Made by a program: the position numbers and the translations under genes. From assembly GCA_039933315.1 (NCBI GenBank), contig JBDTOI010000113.1, positions 1-13,641 of the forward strand: a stretch of 13,641 nt of DNA. Reading direction: 5' to 3'. This DNA is from DASXRU01 sp039933315 (GTDB lineage Bacteria; Acidobacteriota; Blastocatellia; Pyrinomonadales; Pyrinomonadaceae). Every line of letters begins with the position of its first letter. The stretch's first letter is position 1. The notes under the pieces are model-generated. The model did no database searches and was not told the origin of the DNA. It worked only from the letters and a program-made list of their open reading frames with translations. Positions 13,391-13,641 of this stretch are shown in pieces.

Positions 13391-13641
13391 TTGTAACCTC
13401 TTTCTTAGATAGAAAAGTTCTGCAGTAACCGCAAGAAATACACCTGTAATCAACATGAGCCTTGGCCGGCGAACGGTGGAATTAACCGGCGCGCGATCAA
13501 TGCCGGTACGGACAAGTTGTCGATGAAGGGCTAGCTAACTCGCGTCCGGTTCAATGACTTGTTAGCGCGCGGCCGATCACACAAGCTTCAGCAGCGACAA
13601 GTCTCGCGCTGAAAGCGGAACCATTCAAGCTGCGACCGCAC
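13391..13641. other. Non-coding end of window with attC-like half-site and hairpins
   Basis: No gene is supported on either strand. It contains GCTAAC/GTTAGC inverted hexamers (13534-13539, 13561-13566) around a GTCCGGTTCAATGACTT stretch resembling the 3' half of an integron attC site. A hairpin GCTTCAGCAGCG/CGCGCTGAAAGC lies further right (13583-13614). The GCTAAC/GTTAGC spacing is too short for a full attC. Confidence 0.35.

Noticed and set aside
1..13641. tRNA, rRNA or CRISPR array
   Set aside because: I saw no tRNA-like arms with TTCGA-type loops in the spacers, no rRNA stretches and no regularly spaced direct repeats.

Overview
The window (about 54% G+C by eye) looks like a chromosomal segment of a Gram-negative, outer-membrane bacterium. 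LpxD (lipid A synthesis), signal-peptide proteins of unknown family and a FecR-like protein with a Gly/Ala-rich C-terminal helix together suggest Acidobacteriota, perhaps Blastocatellia. That placement is inference from gene style; no 16S rRNA or other marker is present.

Layout. (1) Positions 1-2978 are on the minus strand: a 3'-truncated UDP-glucose/GDP-mannose dehydrogenase, a strong intrinsic terminator, a secreted FecR-like protein, a 468-bp spacer, and a secreted hypothetical protein whose start is fixed by a TATAAT box. (2) Positions 3120-8908 are a plus-strand housekeeping run: coaBC (coenzyme A), a family-4 uracil-DNA glycosylase overlapping priA by 11 bp (repair and replication restart), then lpxD. 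(3) Positions 8904-9026 hold a 123-bp element with ~35-bp imperfect terminal inverted repeats, lying between convergent lpxD and a FabG-like reductase. (4) The reductase (minus, TTG start) has a recognisable promoter, a structured leader and an intrinsic terminator directly upstream of its Shine-Dalgarno, which suggests attenuation. (5) Positions 10006-13641 look accessory: two small minus-strand genes (one PD-(D/E)XK-like), a complete IS110-family element, and a secreted protein with a C-terminal CxxCH haem motif.

The most notable content is the IS110 element (about 10927-12542, period 1614 bp). Its left end encodes what I read as a complete bridge RNA. Two consecutive stem-loops have internal loops closed by the same CGAAU/UUUCG motif. 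The four loop strands match, in the canonical order, left target, right target, left donor and right donor, as judged from the element's own flanks and ends. A -35 box in the right end and a -10 box in the left end would form a promoter only when the ends are joined in a circle. The bridge-RNA mechanism is established for IS110 elements such as IS621; this guide assignment comes from direct reading of the sequence and has not been run through folding or homology software.
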